DNA of 13,422 bases. Source: Bdellovibrionales bacterium (GTDB lineage: Bacteria; Bdellovibrionota; Bdellovibrionia; Bdellovibrionales; UBA1609). Positions 1 to 6,859 of this stretch are shown here, piece by piece. How positions within the stretch are numbered: position 1 is the stretch's first letter; every line of letters begins with the position of its first letter. The position numbers and the translations under genes were made by a program. Location: contig JAGRAA010000345.1 in assembly GCA_020435185.1 (NCBI GenBank), positions 3,251 through 16,672 on the forward strand, read 5' to 3'. Below the pieces are notes generated by a model. It saw nothing but the letters and a program-made list of their open reading frames with translations. It had not been told where the DNA came from and ran no database searches.

Positions 1-1499
1 CCGATTTTCATCGCCTTAAAGTTCCCTATAACTTTTAATCCAAAATATTCAACTTCCTCTACTCCTGAGAACGTTGGCATAACGATGTAGTACAAGAACA
101 ACAAGAATATTCCTATTAAAATGGCTGCTACTATACTCAATACATATTTAGAAAAAACAGATATTCCTGTAGGAACTTTTGGCTCTTCTGCAAAATTCAT
201 AATGTTTAAGTCATTGGTTTTTCCCGCTTCTTGAATTTCTGTCTCTTGATATCTTTTTTGCAACAGACTATATAACTCATTGGTTAGCTCAATATTTCTT
301 TTTAATTCAGAAAACTTTCTTAATACACTGGGCAGAATTCGATATTGTTTATTAGATTCTAAAATGCTTTTATCGTAAGCCTTAATTCCGCTCAAATATT
401 GATTGAGCTTGTTTCTATTTTTGTTTAACTCTTCAGATAACCCTTCTAAATATTTCCACGGGTCAAAAGTCATTGCGGATTTTTGCTTTAATATCTTTTT
501 AAACTTTCCGATTTCATTTTCTTCATCAAAACGAGAAGAGGCCACGCCTCTATCTTTATCATTTTGAATTAATATTTTTTGGTATTTTAAAAGTTCATAT
601 CTGTCTTTTAGTTGACTAAAATAAGTGTACGACGGTTGATCACTCGATAACTGATCTTTCACATAAGCAATTTCATGTTCTAGTTCTTTAATATACAGCT
701 GAGTCGACGCGAAATCCACTTGTAATTTATCTAGACTTTTTCGCTTTTGAAAATAAGTTTCACTCATTAATCTATGAGTTTCAGGATCTCCAAGATAAAC
801 GTTATTTGTTTGCAGGCTAACTAAATCGTTCTCTAGGTTAGTGAGCTTGGTTTTTATCGACGTTGTCTGTTCTTCTAAAAAGGATTTTACTTTACTAGAG
901 TTGTTTAGCAAATTCTTAAAATTTATTCCCACTAGAGTTTCTGTAGCAATATTAGTGATCGCCATGGCTACTTCTGAATTTGGAGATTGACCTGTAATCG
1001 TGAAAGAATATTTTTTATCATCGATTTCGATATTCAAATCCCCAATGAGGGTTTCTCCTCGAGATTTTATAGACTCGTCATCTCCACTACCATAATAGTT
1101 TTTTAAAACGGCTTTGTATCGACCACACTTATCTAATTCGCAAAAACTTGTTTTTCCATCAACCTCTTCAACTAGAGCAATCTGAAACAAATCAGAATAG
1201 AAATATTTTTCTAAGAAATATAACTTGGTTATTAACTCCTGATCTCTCATCCATGTTGTAAATCCACCAAATCCCAATGAGTTTTGTTTTTTATTCAAAG
1301 TGACATTTACAGAACTTGTTGCTTGATAAATAGGTTTTTTAATAAAAAAAGTGACTATGCCAACAACCGAAGGAATAGCGAATGTTAATGATAATAGAAA
1401 GTAGACGTGACTATATACAAATCTAATGAAATCGACCAAATTAAAGTCTTTTTCTTTTCCTATATCCATATTTTGAGTTTGCAGATATTCACCACTCAT
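1..1499 (-). CDS. Wzz/GumC-type polysaccharide co-polymerase (chain-length determinant), 3' end beyond window
   Basis: The reading frame is open from ATG at 1499 to the left edge, giving 499 complete codons and no stop, so the gene is partial. The protein has the polysaccharide co-polymerase layout. A cytoplasmic N-terminus is followed by a membrane segment at about residues 28-52. A long, polar, helical and probably coiled-coil periplasmic region covers about 190-430. A proline-containing stretch (EEPKVPTG) then leads into a second membrane segment at about 449-473. In this family the protein sits in the inner membrane and sets the length of, or helps export, surface polysaccharide. The chain re-enters the cytoplasm just before the edge (GLKVIGNF), so a C-terminal tyrosine-kinase domain as in Wzc or GumC/ExoP fusions could follow; this cannot be seen. 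It lies 46 nt after the GT4 gene in the same direction. No strong Shine-Dalgarno precedes the ATG; an in-frame ATG at 1469 is an alternative start. The family call is confident, the exact subtype is not. Confidence 0.85.
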   Translation of the reverse strand, partial: MSGEYLQTQNMDIGKEKDFNLVDFIRFVYSHVYFLLSLTFAIPSVVGIVTFFIKKPIYQATSSVNVTLNKKQNSLGFGGFTTWMRDQELITKLYFLEKYFYSDLFQIALVEEVDGKTSFCELDKCGRYKAVLKNYYGSGDDESIKSRGETLIGDLNIEIDDKKYSFTITGQSPNSEVAMAITNIATETLVGINFKNLLNNSSKVKSFLEEQTTSIKTKLTNLENDLVSLQTNNVYLGDPETHRLMSETYFQKRKSLDKLQVDFASTQLYIKELEHEIAYVKDQLSSDQPSYTYFSQLKDRYELLKYQKILIQNDKDRGVASSRFDEENEIGKFKKILKQKSAMTFDPWKYLEGLSEELNKNRNKLNQYLSGIKAYDKSILESNKQYRILPSVLRKFSELKRNIELTNELYSLLQKRYQETEIQEAGKTNDLNIMNFAEEPKVPTGISVFSKYVLSIVAAILIGIFLLFLYYIVMPTFSGVEEVEYFGLKVIGNFKAMKI

Positions 1500-1545
1500 A
1501 CATAATAAATCGGCAAAATCTCTAATCTATTTGAATATTACTAGA

Positions 1546-2601
1546 CTACAAATTTAATTTTTCTACGTAAGATTTTATATATCCATTAAAACAAAAGTCT
1601 GTAGACATTCGACTATAGCAATTTTTTGAATAGTTTTCATAATTAAGATCGTCTTCCAAAATCTCCATGATTGCTTTTTTCAACGAGTTAGCGTTTTTCG
1701 GAAGAGCTTCCAACCCAGTTACTCCAACAGTATTTACTTCCCTAACGCCAGAGTCTAGTCTAGTCGTAATTAATGGAAGCCCTCTCCTCATGCCCTCAAG
1801 AAGACATAGACCAAAGGCCTCAGAGCTATTAATCGAGGGGAGCACCATAACTCGACTTTCATCAATACATTTAATCAAGGCCTCTCCTCTTTTCTCACCA
1901 ACAATTTTTACTCGATGTTGAATTCCAAAACTCTTTATGAGCTTTAAAAGCTGCTTTTTTTTAGGCCCATCTCCCACAATAAGAAGAGATTTGTCTGTAT
2001 CTTTTAGCGCTTTTATTAAAATCGGTATTCCTTTATATTTTACTAATCTACCAACAAATATGAGATCGTATTTTTTCACATTGTTATTTTTTACCATTGG
2101 CGATGATTGAATCGCTAGCGGTACAGTCTCAGATAAAATATTTCTTCTCTTTAGCCACTGCCGTAAATATTGAGAAGTAACTATCACTTGAGATTTATGC
2201 TTCTTAAGTGTCCACAATAGATACTTATTATGAAAGAAGTTAACTATAGGGCTAGAGACTCTGTTAGTATGAAGAGTATATATTTTTTTAAAATCCAATG
2301 TATTGAATACTCCCATAGCGATTGGATTTGGCAAATGAATATTTAGGATGTCTGGCGACAATCCCTTAATATAAGATCTAGACCATTTCGTTATCGGCAA
2401 ATTAAAAAATCGACCTATCGTTGGCATCCGGTGAACAGTTACCCCATTCACAACATCCACTTGTAATTGATTTTTTTGATGAGATACAACAACATGAACA
2501 TCGAATCCTTCTTTTAAAAAACCCTCCGCTAGATCCTGTAATGCTCTTTCCATACCACCGAGGTGTGGCCAATAATATTTACCAATCAGAACTAATTTCA
2601 C
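1546..2601 (-). CDS. Glycosyltransferase family 4 (GT-B fold, RfaB/GlgA-like)
   Basis: This 351-residue protein is a retaining GT-B glycosyltransferase of family GT4. It probably adds one sugar to a lipid-linked surface-polysaccharide intermediate at the inner face of the cytoplasmic membrane. The N-terminal domain opens with the family pattern YYWPHLGGMER (residues 9-19), where the Gly-Gly loop contacts the acceptor or donor phosphate. The C-terminal domain starts near 178 (YDLIFVGRLVKYKG) and includes VGDGP at 209-213. The EX7E donor-binding motif is EAFGLCLLE, with glutamates at 261 and 269. The length is normal for the family. The start is GTG at 2601, 3 nt after the stop of the upstream small membrane-protein gene, which points to translational coupling. 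It lies directly upstream of the Wzz-like gene. The donor and acceptor sugars cannot be read from sequence. Confidence 0.9.
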   Translation of the reverse strand: MKLVLIGKYYWPHLGGMERALQDLAEGFLKEGFDVHVVVSHQKNQLQVDVVNGVTVHRMPTIGRFFNLPITKWSRSYIKGLSPDILNIHLPNPIAMGVFNTLDFKKIYTLHTNRVSSPIVNFFHNKYLLWTLKKHKSQVIVTSQYLRQWLKRRNILSETVPLAIQSSPMVKNNNVKKYDLIFVGRLVKYKGIPILIKALKDTDKSLLIVGDGPKKKQLLKLIKSFGIQHRVKIVGEKRGEALIKCIDESRVMVLPSINSSEAFGLCLLEGMRRGLPLITTRLDSGVREVNTVGVTGLEALPKNANSLKKAIMEILEDDLNYENYSKNCYSRMSTDFCFNGYIKSYVEKLNL

Positions 2602-2604
2602 AAT

Positions 2605-2919
2605 TTACCAATCAAAAGTTATTCCTAACAATAATCCTGTGCCCATTCCTATTGTATCAGCCTGTAGATCTTGACTGTCCAAACTCGGATCTACGAGCTC
2701 TTTCAAGCTTCCTACAAATGTCGTAATCGCTATTGACCCCATAATACTTGAAAATCGAGAATATTTTTCTGATCTAAAATAGGCATACGAGCCAGCTGAA
2801 ATACACGCACTCACTAGAAGGTGATTTTGTTTATCTTTTTGGTCAAACAAAGACTCCCCGAAGCCCAACGGAGAGTATACTAAAACACACAATAAAATAA
2901 CATATCTAAAACTCTGCAC
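2605..2919 (-). CDS. Small YfiM/DUF2279-like membrane protein
   Basis: This 104-residue protein has an N-terminal hydrophobic signal or anchor (about 5-20, possible cleavage after GFG) and short hydrophobic stretches around 33-48, 57-72 and 88-102. Its polar residues match the spacing of the YfiM/DUF2279 group and related VanZ-like small proteins: Asp-Lys followed by His at 29, 30 and 33, Lys-Glu at 73-74, then Asp at 77, 84 and 88. The molecular function of that group is not established. The start is GTG at 2919, inside the last codons of the upstream beta-barrel gene (14-nt overlap), with a G-rich stretch ahead that may serve as ribosome-binding site. Its stop lies 3 nt before the GT4 start, so all three genes look translationally coupled. 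A role in surface-polysaccharide assembly is inferred only from this position. The family match was made by eye and is moderate. Confidence 0.65.
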   Translation of the reverse strand: MQSFRYVILLCVLVYSPLGFGESLFDQKDKQNHLLVSACISAGSYAYFRSEKYSRFSSIMGSIAITTFVGSLKELVDPSLDSQDLQADTIGMGTGLLLGITFDW

Positions 2920-3454
2920 CCAACCCTACCCCAGATACAAAATAAGAGTTTCCTTGAACACTATACACAGAGGCATTTGTGGTTAAGTAGGTAATCTTAT
3001 TAAATAAAAATATATCCATTGTAAATCCCCATTGAGTATATCCTGCTTTAACGATAACGCCAGATTCGTTCACGTCAGATATTCCTGTATGAAAATATCC
3101 AGAGGTGTTTACTGGGTATGATTTTTTTTGCAATTGAAGATCTTTAGCTGTTGAACCAATGTAGAAAAAGCCTGGCAAATCAAATCTTAATCCAAGTCCT
3201 ATATCAGACCGTAAATTATCCGTGGTTTGAGTTGATGCTATAATAAGCTGATGGGTTCTAAAAAATCTAAAGCCCAGCTCTACGCTTAAAGAAAATTGCT
3301 CTTGAGAGGATGTGGTAGAGTTTCCTAATTTTATATCCTGAATACTGTTGTAAATAGAATTCACGCTAACAATAGTTTTCTTTTTAGTTGCCGCATAGCT
3401 CGACACACCAACTAAAAGCACTAACATTATCAATAAATTCAATATCCTTCTCAT
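2906..3454 (-). CDS. Small outer-membrane beta-barrel-like protein, function unknown
   Basis: This 182-residue exported protein begins with a clear Sec signal peptide: Arg-Arg, a leucine-rich core at residues 5-17, and a cleavage site near the Tyr-Ala-Ala at 20-22. The mature part alternates hydrophobic and polar residues in short stretches rich in Gly, Ser, Thr and aromatics (for example ELGFRFFR, IGLGLRFDLPGFFYIGS). It ends in Phe after VGLGAEF, as many beta-barrels inserted by the Bam complex do. At this size it could form roughly eight strands. No named family is recognised. It is the first gene of the polysaccharide operon and overlaps the next gene by 14 nt. There is no Shine-Dalgarno; a TATACT box lies 6 nt before the ATG, suggesting a leaderless transcript. 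It could be a structural barrel, a polysaccharide-export accessory or an unrelated porin-like protein. Confidence 0.7.
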   Translation of the reverse strand: MRRILNLLIMLVLLVGVSSYAATKKKTIVSVNSIYNSIQDIKLGNSTTSSQEQFSLSVELGFRFFRTHQLIIASTQTTDNLRSDIGLGLRFDLPGFFYIGSTAKDLQLQKKSYPVNTSGYFHTGISDVNESGVIVKAGYTQWGFTMDIFLFNKITYLTTNASVYSVQGNSYFVSGVGLGAEF

Positions 3455-3460
3455 AGGTAT

Positions 3461-3466
3461 AGTATA
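3461..3466 (-). promoter_or_regulatory. -10 element for the beta-barrel/polysaccharide operon
   Basis: On the minus strand TATACT (5 of 6 to TATAAT) ends exactly 6 nt before the ATG at 3454. That spacing would put the transcription start at or next to the A of the start codon. No good -35 hexamer lies 16-18 nt upstream and the gene has no Shine-Dalgarno. The element is a candidate only. Confidence 0.35.
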
Positions 3467-3585
3467 ACGTTTTTTACTTGAAATGATGATGGAAAACTCA
3501 ATGTCCCCTACTTAGGACGATTTTCCTGTGTCAGAGCCATAATTTTTTCATAGAACACAGACTAAAGTTGTACGTTTATTTTATA

Positions 3586-3613
3586 AAACTTCTTTAAATT
3601 ATTTAAACTTCTT
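3586..3613. repeat. Direct repeat AAACTTCTT x2 before the response-regulator gene
   Basis: Two exact 9-bp copies of AAACTTCTT start at 3586 and 3605, a 19-bp period. Between them lies an inverted repeat, TTTAAA-TTA-TTTAAA (3593-3607). The second copy ends 14 nt before the GTG start. OmpR-family regulators usually bind tandem direct repeats, so this is a candidate autoregulatory site. The period is not the usual 10-11 bp or a clean multiple of it, and the stretch is AT-rich, so chance is possible. Confidence 0.35.
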
Positions 3614-3627
3614 CCGATCATTTTCTT

Positions 3628-4335
3628 GTGAAACCAAAAATATTAATCATCGAAGACCAAAAAGAATATCAATTAACATTAGGAACAGCTCTTTCTGAAG
3701 AATATGAACTGAGCTTTTCTTCCAGTGTATCACAGTCCATTGAGCTCATTAATGCGTTTGATTTTGATTTATTTCTTGTTGATATATTGCTGCCTGACGG
3801 AAATGGGCTTGAAATATCTACCTATTTGCGAAAACAAGAAAAAACCAAAAAGACTCCAATTATAATGGTAACTAGCAGAAATAGTGTCGATGACAAAGTC
3901 TCTGGATTTGAGCATGGTGCTGACGATTATATTACCAAGCCCTTTCACTATAAAGAACTCAAAGCCAGAATCAAATCCAAATTAAAAAAGCCTTCCAGCA
4001 ATGTCCAACCATTAGAACAAAAATTTATAGAATATAAGAATTTTAAAATAGATCTAGAGAAGCAACTTCTTTTTGATAAATTAAGCCAATCAAATATTGA
4101 TTTAACGAGAACAGAGTTTAAACTCCTTGTTGTTTTTGTTAAAAGTCAAAACATGGCATTAACTAGAGACCAGCTTATAGAGCAAGTTTGGCCAAATAAA
4201 CTCAAAATGACCTCTAGAACAGTCGATACTCATATCAGCAATTTACGCAAAAAAGTCGATCACTTAGGTATGCAAATCCATAGTGTCCACGGAAAAGGCT
4301 ACAGCTTAAGTCTACACCACCAAAAGGCGTCTTAA
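3628..4335 (+). CDS. OmpR/PhoB-family response regulator
   Basis: This 235-residue two-component regulator has a receiver domain and a winged-helix DNA-binding domain. The receiver (about 3-117) has the acidic pair Glu9-Asp10, phospho-acceptor Asp52 (VDILLPDGNG), switch Thr82 and the invariant Lys104-Pro105. A linker near 120-135 leads to the OmpR-type effector domain, with LTRTEFKLL at 159-167 and the recognition helix RTVDTHISNLRKKV at 197-210. Every phosphotransfer residue is present, so it should be phosphorylatable and act as a DNA-binding transcription factor. The start is GTG at 3628, with no Shine-Dalgarno ahead. No sensor kinase is in the window. The nearest partner is the Hpt gene on the opposite strand, whose stop overlaps this gene's stop. 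Transcripts from the two genes would be complementary at their ends unless one terminates early. Confidence 0.95.
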   Translation: MKPKILIIEDQKEYQLTLGTALSEEYELSFSSSVSQSIELINAFDFDLFLVDILLPDGNGLEISTYLRKQEKTKKTPIIMVTSRNSVDDKVSGFEHGADDYITKPFHYKELKARIKSKLKKPSSNVQPLEQKFIEYKNFKIDLEKQLLFDKLSQSNIDLTRTEFKLLVVFVKSQNMALTRDQLIEQVWPNKLKMTSRTVDTHISNLRKKVDHLGMQIHSVHGKGYSLSLHHQKAS

Positions 4336-4712
4336 GAATTGTTTTTTTTATTTAACAAACTCTCTAATTCTATTTTTACTTGTACATAGCTTTCGTTAAT
4401 ATTATTAATCTGATCATCAATGGTTTTATGGTCTTCTGGGCCCACACTGTCTTGATCCAAACAAATATTTTCTATTTTACTACTACATTCACTTATAAAC
4501 TGTATTCCTAAATTTGCACTCGTTGATTTTAGATCATGTGCAAGTTTTCCTAATACTCTAAAAGCTCCTTTCTGCGATTCACTTTCCATTTGAAGAGTTA
4601 ATAAAGGGGTTGCTTCTAAGTACATATTTATCAAACTTTTCAATAGTTGTTGTCCCTCATCAGGATCTAACTCTCGAATCAGCTCAATCTTTTCTAAGTT
4701 CACATATTTCAT
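4332..4712 (-). CDS. Stand-alone Hpt (histidine phosphotransfer) domain protein
   Basis: This 126-residue all-helical protein carries the Hpt signature LAHDLKSTSANLG (residues 58-69), with His59 as the phosphorylatable histidine followed by the usual Lys and small residues. Its length fits a single-domain phosphotransfer protein, and there is no kinase, receiver or membrane segment. In multistep phosphorelays such proteins carry phosphate between the receiver of a hybrid kinase and a terminal response regulator. The gene follows the secreted hydrolase gene by 18 nt on the same strand, so they are probably co-transcribed. Its stop shares the TTAA at 4332-4335 with the convergent response-regulator gene. 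The regulator is the obvious candidate partner, but that rests on position only. No Shine-Dalgarno is obvious, so translation may depend on the upstream gene. Confidence 0.9.
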   Translation of the reverse strand: MKYVNLEKIELIRELDPDEGQQLLKSLINMYLEATPLLTLQMESESQKGAFRVLGKLAHDLKSTSANLGIQFISECSSKIENICLDQDSVGPEDHKTIDDQINNINESYVQVKIELESLLNKKNNS

Positions 4713-4730
4713 ACATTACATATTACATAA

Positions 4731-6287
4731 TCAACGTCTAAATTTATAATATACTCTCTGTCCACGTTGAATGCGCTCAAGTCCTCTTTGTTCTGGAGTA
4801 CTATTGTAATCGATGATTTTGGCAATTTCCTTCAACATAGAACTTTCACCATAATAACTATGATTCAATCCCACTTGATCAAAGAAAGACATATCCTCTC
4901 CTGAAGCATTAATTGAAGTAATGCCATCGAATACAAAACTATCTCCATTATTATCTAATCCACCCACTCTAGGATAGCCATTAAGTTCAGACGAAACCAA
5001 AATAGCTTTATCTAAAGAGCTCGAGTATATAGTAACATTATCTGCCATTTTTGGTAAAGCTCTAGCCACTTCTTTTCTAAACTCTTCTTCGTCAATATCG
5101 GGGGCAGCCATAATAATGTTCTTAAACGCACCTTGAAATTCTGCATTTTCGGATAAGTGCTTTAAGCCTATTCCAGTAACCAAATTCCCCATACTATGAG
5201 CAATAATATGAACCTTGCTATATCCTTGCTTAAGAATTATTTTTAAAAAATCTTGGAGCTCATCATTAGCATTTCTCGCATCATTGGAATCACTCACATA
5301 AGATTCCACTTCACCATTTGAGGGCCAACTAAACATAAATGGAGTACCCTTAAATTTAATGTCATAAAATATTTGAGCAGCCCTTCGAGCGGCGCTAGCA
5401 AACGAAACATTGTAGCCATGAATAAATACAAAAGCCGTATTTTCAGGAGTTGTCTGCTGACTATTTGTAACCGACGCAACAAAATCCTCTAAAGTCTGTT
5501 CTTTTATTTGCTTTAAAGTAATATGTTTTTTTGGATCTTCATCTATTTCAAATCTCCAAAATTTAGGTCGCTCCATATTGCCGTGTTGATGCGATTTGGG
5601 AATGGTTACATAAACCTCTCCTAACTTAAGACCATTGCTTCGCTTTGTTCCAAAATGCTTATTAACATCGGCTTCATAAGTTAAGCTTCTGTTGGTGCCA
5701 TAAAATACTTTTACTGTATAATATGGCAAGTTAGCTATATCCAAGTTAAATGCTGGACTTGCTGATCGAGCTCCTCCTTGCGGGCTCAACGGAGATGTTG
5801 GGTCTGCAGCAGACGTCGTTAAATAGTTTATAGCATAAATCTGAATATTTACCTGTCCCTCCCGAATAACTTGTTCAATTGCCGTTCTCGCTAAATTTGT
5901 GTCAACCTGATAAAAAGTTAATATGTCCGAAAGAGCTTTTTCTTTTTCTAAAGGGCCAAATAGCGTTTCATTAAAGACTATTTCCACGACTCGAACTAAT
6001 GTCACTACGCTCTCTAGTGTGCTCACGTTGGTAACAGGAAAGCTCTTTTCAAGCTCTATCCCATACTTAATTTGAAAATAACCCTCGCCTTTTTTTTCTA
6101 CACTTAAGAATTTTATTTCATCCGACTTAAATACCTCGACTTGTACATTTTTAAACGAACAACAGTGCAAACTGAGAATTTGCATAAGACTTTTTTCTAT
6201 TTTTTGATCCGGAGAACTCAATGTTTCAGCGAAAATAGATTTAATACCAAAACAAACAAAGAACAAAATCAGTAAGGCTCTTTTCAT
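4731..6287 (-). CDS. Secreted alpha/beta hydrolase, DUF900 family
   Basis: This 518-residue exported esterase or lipase-like enzyme has a Sec signal peptide (Lys-Arg then a hydrophobic core at 4-18, cleavage after IFA near 20). Residues 20-165 form an unassigned N-terminal region with a Cys-Cys pair near 42. A Pro/Ser/Gly-rich linker at about 160-178 follows. The DUF900 domain then begins with VFYGTNR (195-201) and an IPKSHQHG segment. Its hydrolase core contains FVFIHGYNVSF (286-296) and the nucleophile elbow AHSMGN with Ser365. Asp397 (AAPDID) and His476 (LNHSYY) complete a plausible triad. The substrate is unknown; ester or acyl hydrolysis in the periplasm or outside the cell is the family expectation. 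ATG at 6287 was chosen over an upstream in-frame start because AAGGAGG lies 4 nt ahead and the signal peptide begins there. An Hpt gene follows 18 nt downstream. Confidence 0.85.
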   Translation of the reverse strand: MKRALLILFFVCFGIKSIFAETLSSPDQKIEKSLMQILSLHCCSFKNVQVEVFKSDEIKFLSVEKKGEGYFQIKYGIELEKSFPVTNVSTLESVVTLVRVVEIVFNETLFGPLEKEKALSDILTFYQVDTNLARTAIEQVIREGQVNIQIYAINYLTTSAADPTSPLSPQGGARSASPAFNLDIANLPYYTVKVFYGTNRSLTYEADVNKHFGTKRSNGLKLGEVYVTIPKSHQHGNMERPKFWRFEIDEDPKKHITLKQIKEQTLEDFVASVTNSQQTTPENTAFVFIHGYNVSFASAARRAAQIFYDIKFKGTPFMFSWPSNGEVESYVSDSNDARNANDELQDFLKIILKQGYSKVHIIAHSMGNLVTGIGLKHLSENAEFQGAFKNIIMAAPDIDEEEFRKEVARALPKMADNVTIYSSSLDKAILVSSELNGYPRVGGLDNNGDSFVFDGITSINASGEDMSFFDQVGLNHSYYGESSMLKEIAKIIDYNSTPEQRGLERIQRGQRVYYKFRR

Positions 6288-6291
6288 CACC

Positions 6292-6298
6292 CCTCCTT
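6292..6298 (-). promoter_or_regulatory. Strong Shine-Dalgarno deciding the DUF900 hydrolase start
   Basis: The minus strand reads AAGGAGG, a full anti-16S match, 4 nt before the ATG at 6287. It places the start at the lysine-arginine signal peptide and argues against an open frame reaching 6320. Confidence 0.8.
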
Positions 6299-6376
6299 TT
6301 ACGGTCTTTGAATGTACCAATATTATCTATTTTTTAAGCAGCTGATTTCTTTTGGTTGTAAAAATTACAATATGTT

Positions 6377-6859
6377 CTACAGATATGTGATTACAAGATA
6401 TTCAACACTCTTATTCTTAATAACAACCTCAAAATCTTCTTCCCGATATTTGCCCAGTAATTTTTTCCCGAGAGGAGAATCTATCGTAATCACTTGAACC
6501 TCTCGATCATCAACTTTAATTTTTTCTCCTGCGGCAGCAGGTAACAAAAACAATATTTTCTCTGAATTATTCGAAAGATCTTTTACAGTGACAATATGAC
6601 CTATGTTTATAGGTCCATTTTCGCTCGGGTTAATATCTGCTTTTTTAAGTTTAAATATATCTTCTTTTAATTCTCTTACCCGTTTTGCTTGTGCTCCTGC
6701 TAGGTAAGATGATTCAATACTCCTGGTATCGTACTTATTCTCTGCCTTTGCGTCTTCATGAGTCGATGCCTCTTTGGCAAATTTAGCTTCTCTAATTAAA
6801 AAATCTAATTTGCTTTCAAGCTGAGCGATGAGATTTTCGAAAAGATGCACTTTATCCAT
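6377..6859 (-). CDS. GreA/GreB-like RNA-polymerase secondary-channel factor
   Basis: This 160-residue protein has the two-part GreA/GreB build. An N-terminal helical region (about 3-73) would form the coiled coil that enters the RNA-polymerase secondary channel. A C-terminal FKBP-like domain (about 85-160) contains the family signature IDSPLGKKLLGK (126-137). True Gre factors stimulate transcript cleavage with two acidic residues at the coiled-coil tip (Asp41 and Glu44 in E. coli GreA). Here the tip reads HEDAKAENKYD, with Asp36 and Glu40 one residue further apart, so cleavage activity is uncertain and it may be a Gre paralogue. ATG at 6859 was chosen because it overlaps the egtD stop by 8 nt (translational coupling); a longer in-frame start at 6916 would sit well inside egtD. 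It is the last gene of the DoxX-EgtD operon. The main cellular Gre factor may be encoded elsewhere. Confidence 0.8.
   Translation of the reverse strand: MDKVHLFENLIAQLESKLDFLIREAKFAKEASTHEDAKAENKYDTRSIESSYLAGAQAKRVRELKEDIFKLKKADINPSENGPINIGHIVTVKDLSNNSEKILFLLPAAAGEKIKVDDREVQVITIDSPLGKKLLGKYREEDFEVVIKNKSVEYLVITYL

Noticed and set aside
1667..2726. Plus-strand open frames opposite the GT4 gene
   Set aside because: They are antisense to a clear glycosyltransferase, show no recognisable motifs and have no ribosome-binding sites.
3526..3560. Inverted repeat CTGTGT/ACACAG with a 23-nt loop
   Set aside because: Arms are only 6 bp and the inner stem does not pair; no T tract at either side, so neither terminator nor convincing operator.
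3595..3620. FliA (sigma-28)-like promoter before the response regulator: TAAA, 14 nt, TCCGATCA
   Set aside because: The -10 matches GCCGATAA in only 6 of 8 positions and the spacer is one short of 15; too weak to annotate in AT-rich DNA.
6356..6370. Hairpin TTGTAA-AAA-TTACAA between the Gre-like and hydrolase genes
   Set aside because: All but one pair per arm is A-T and no T tract follows; unlikely to terminate transcription.
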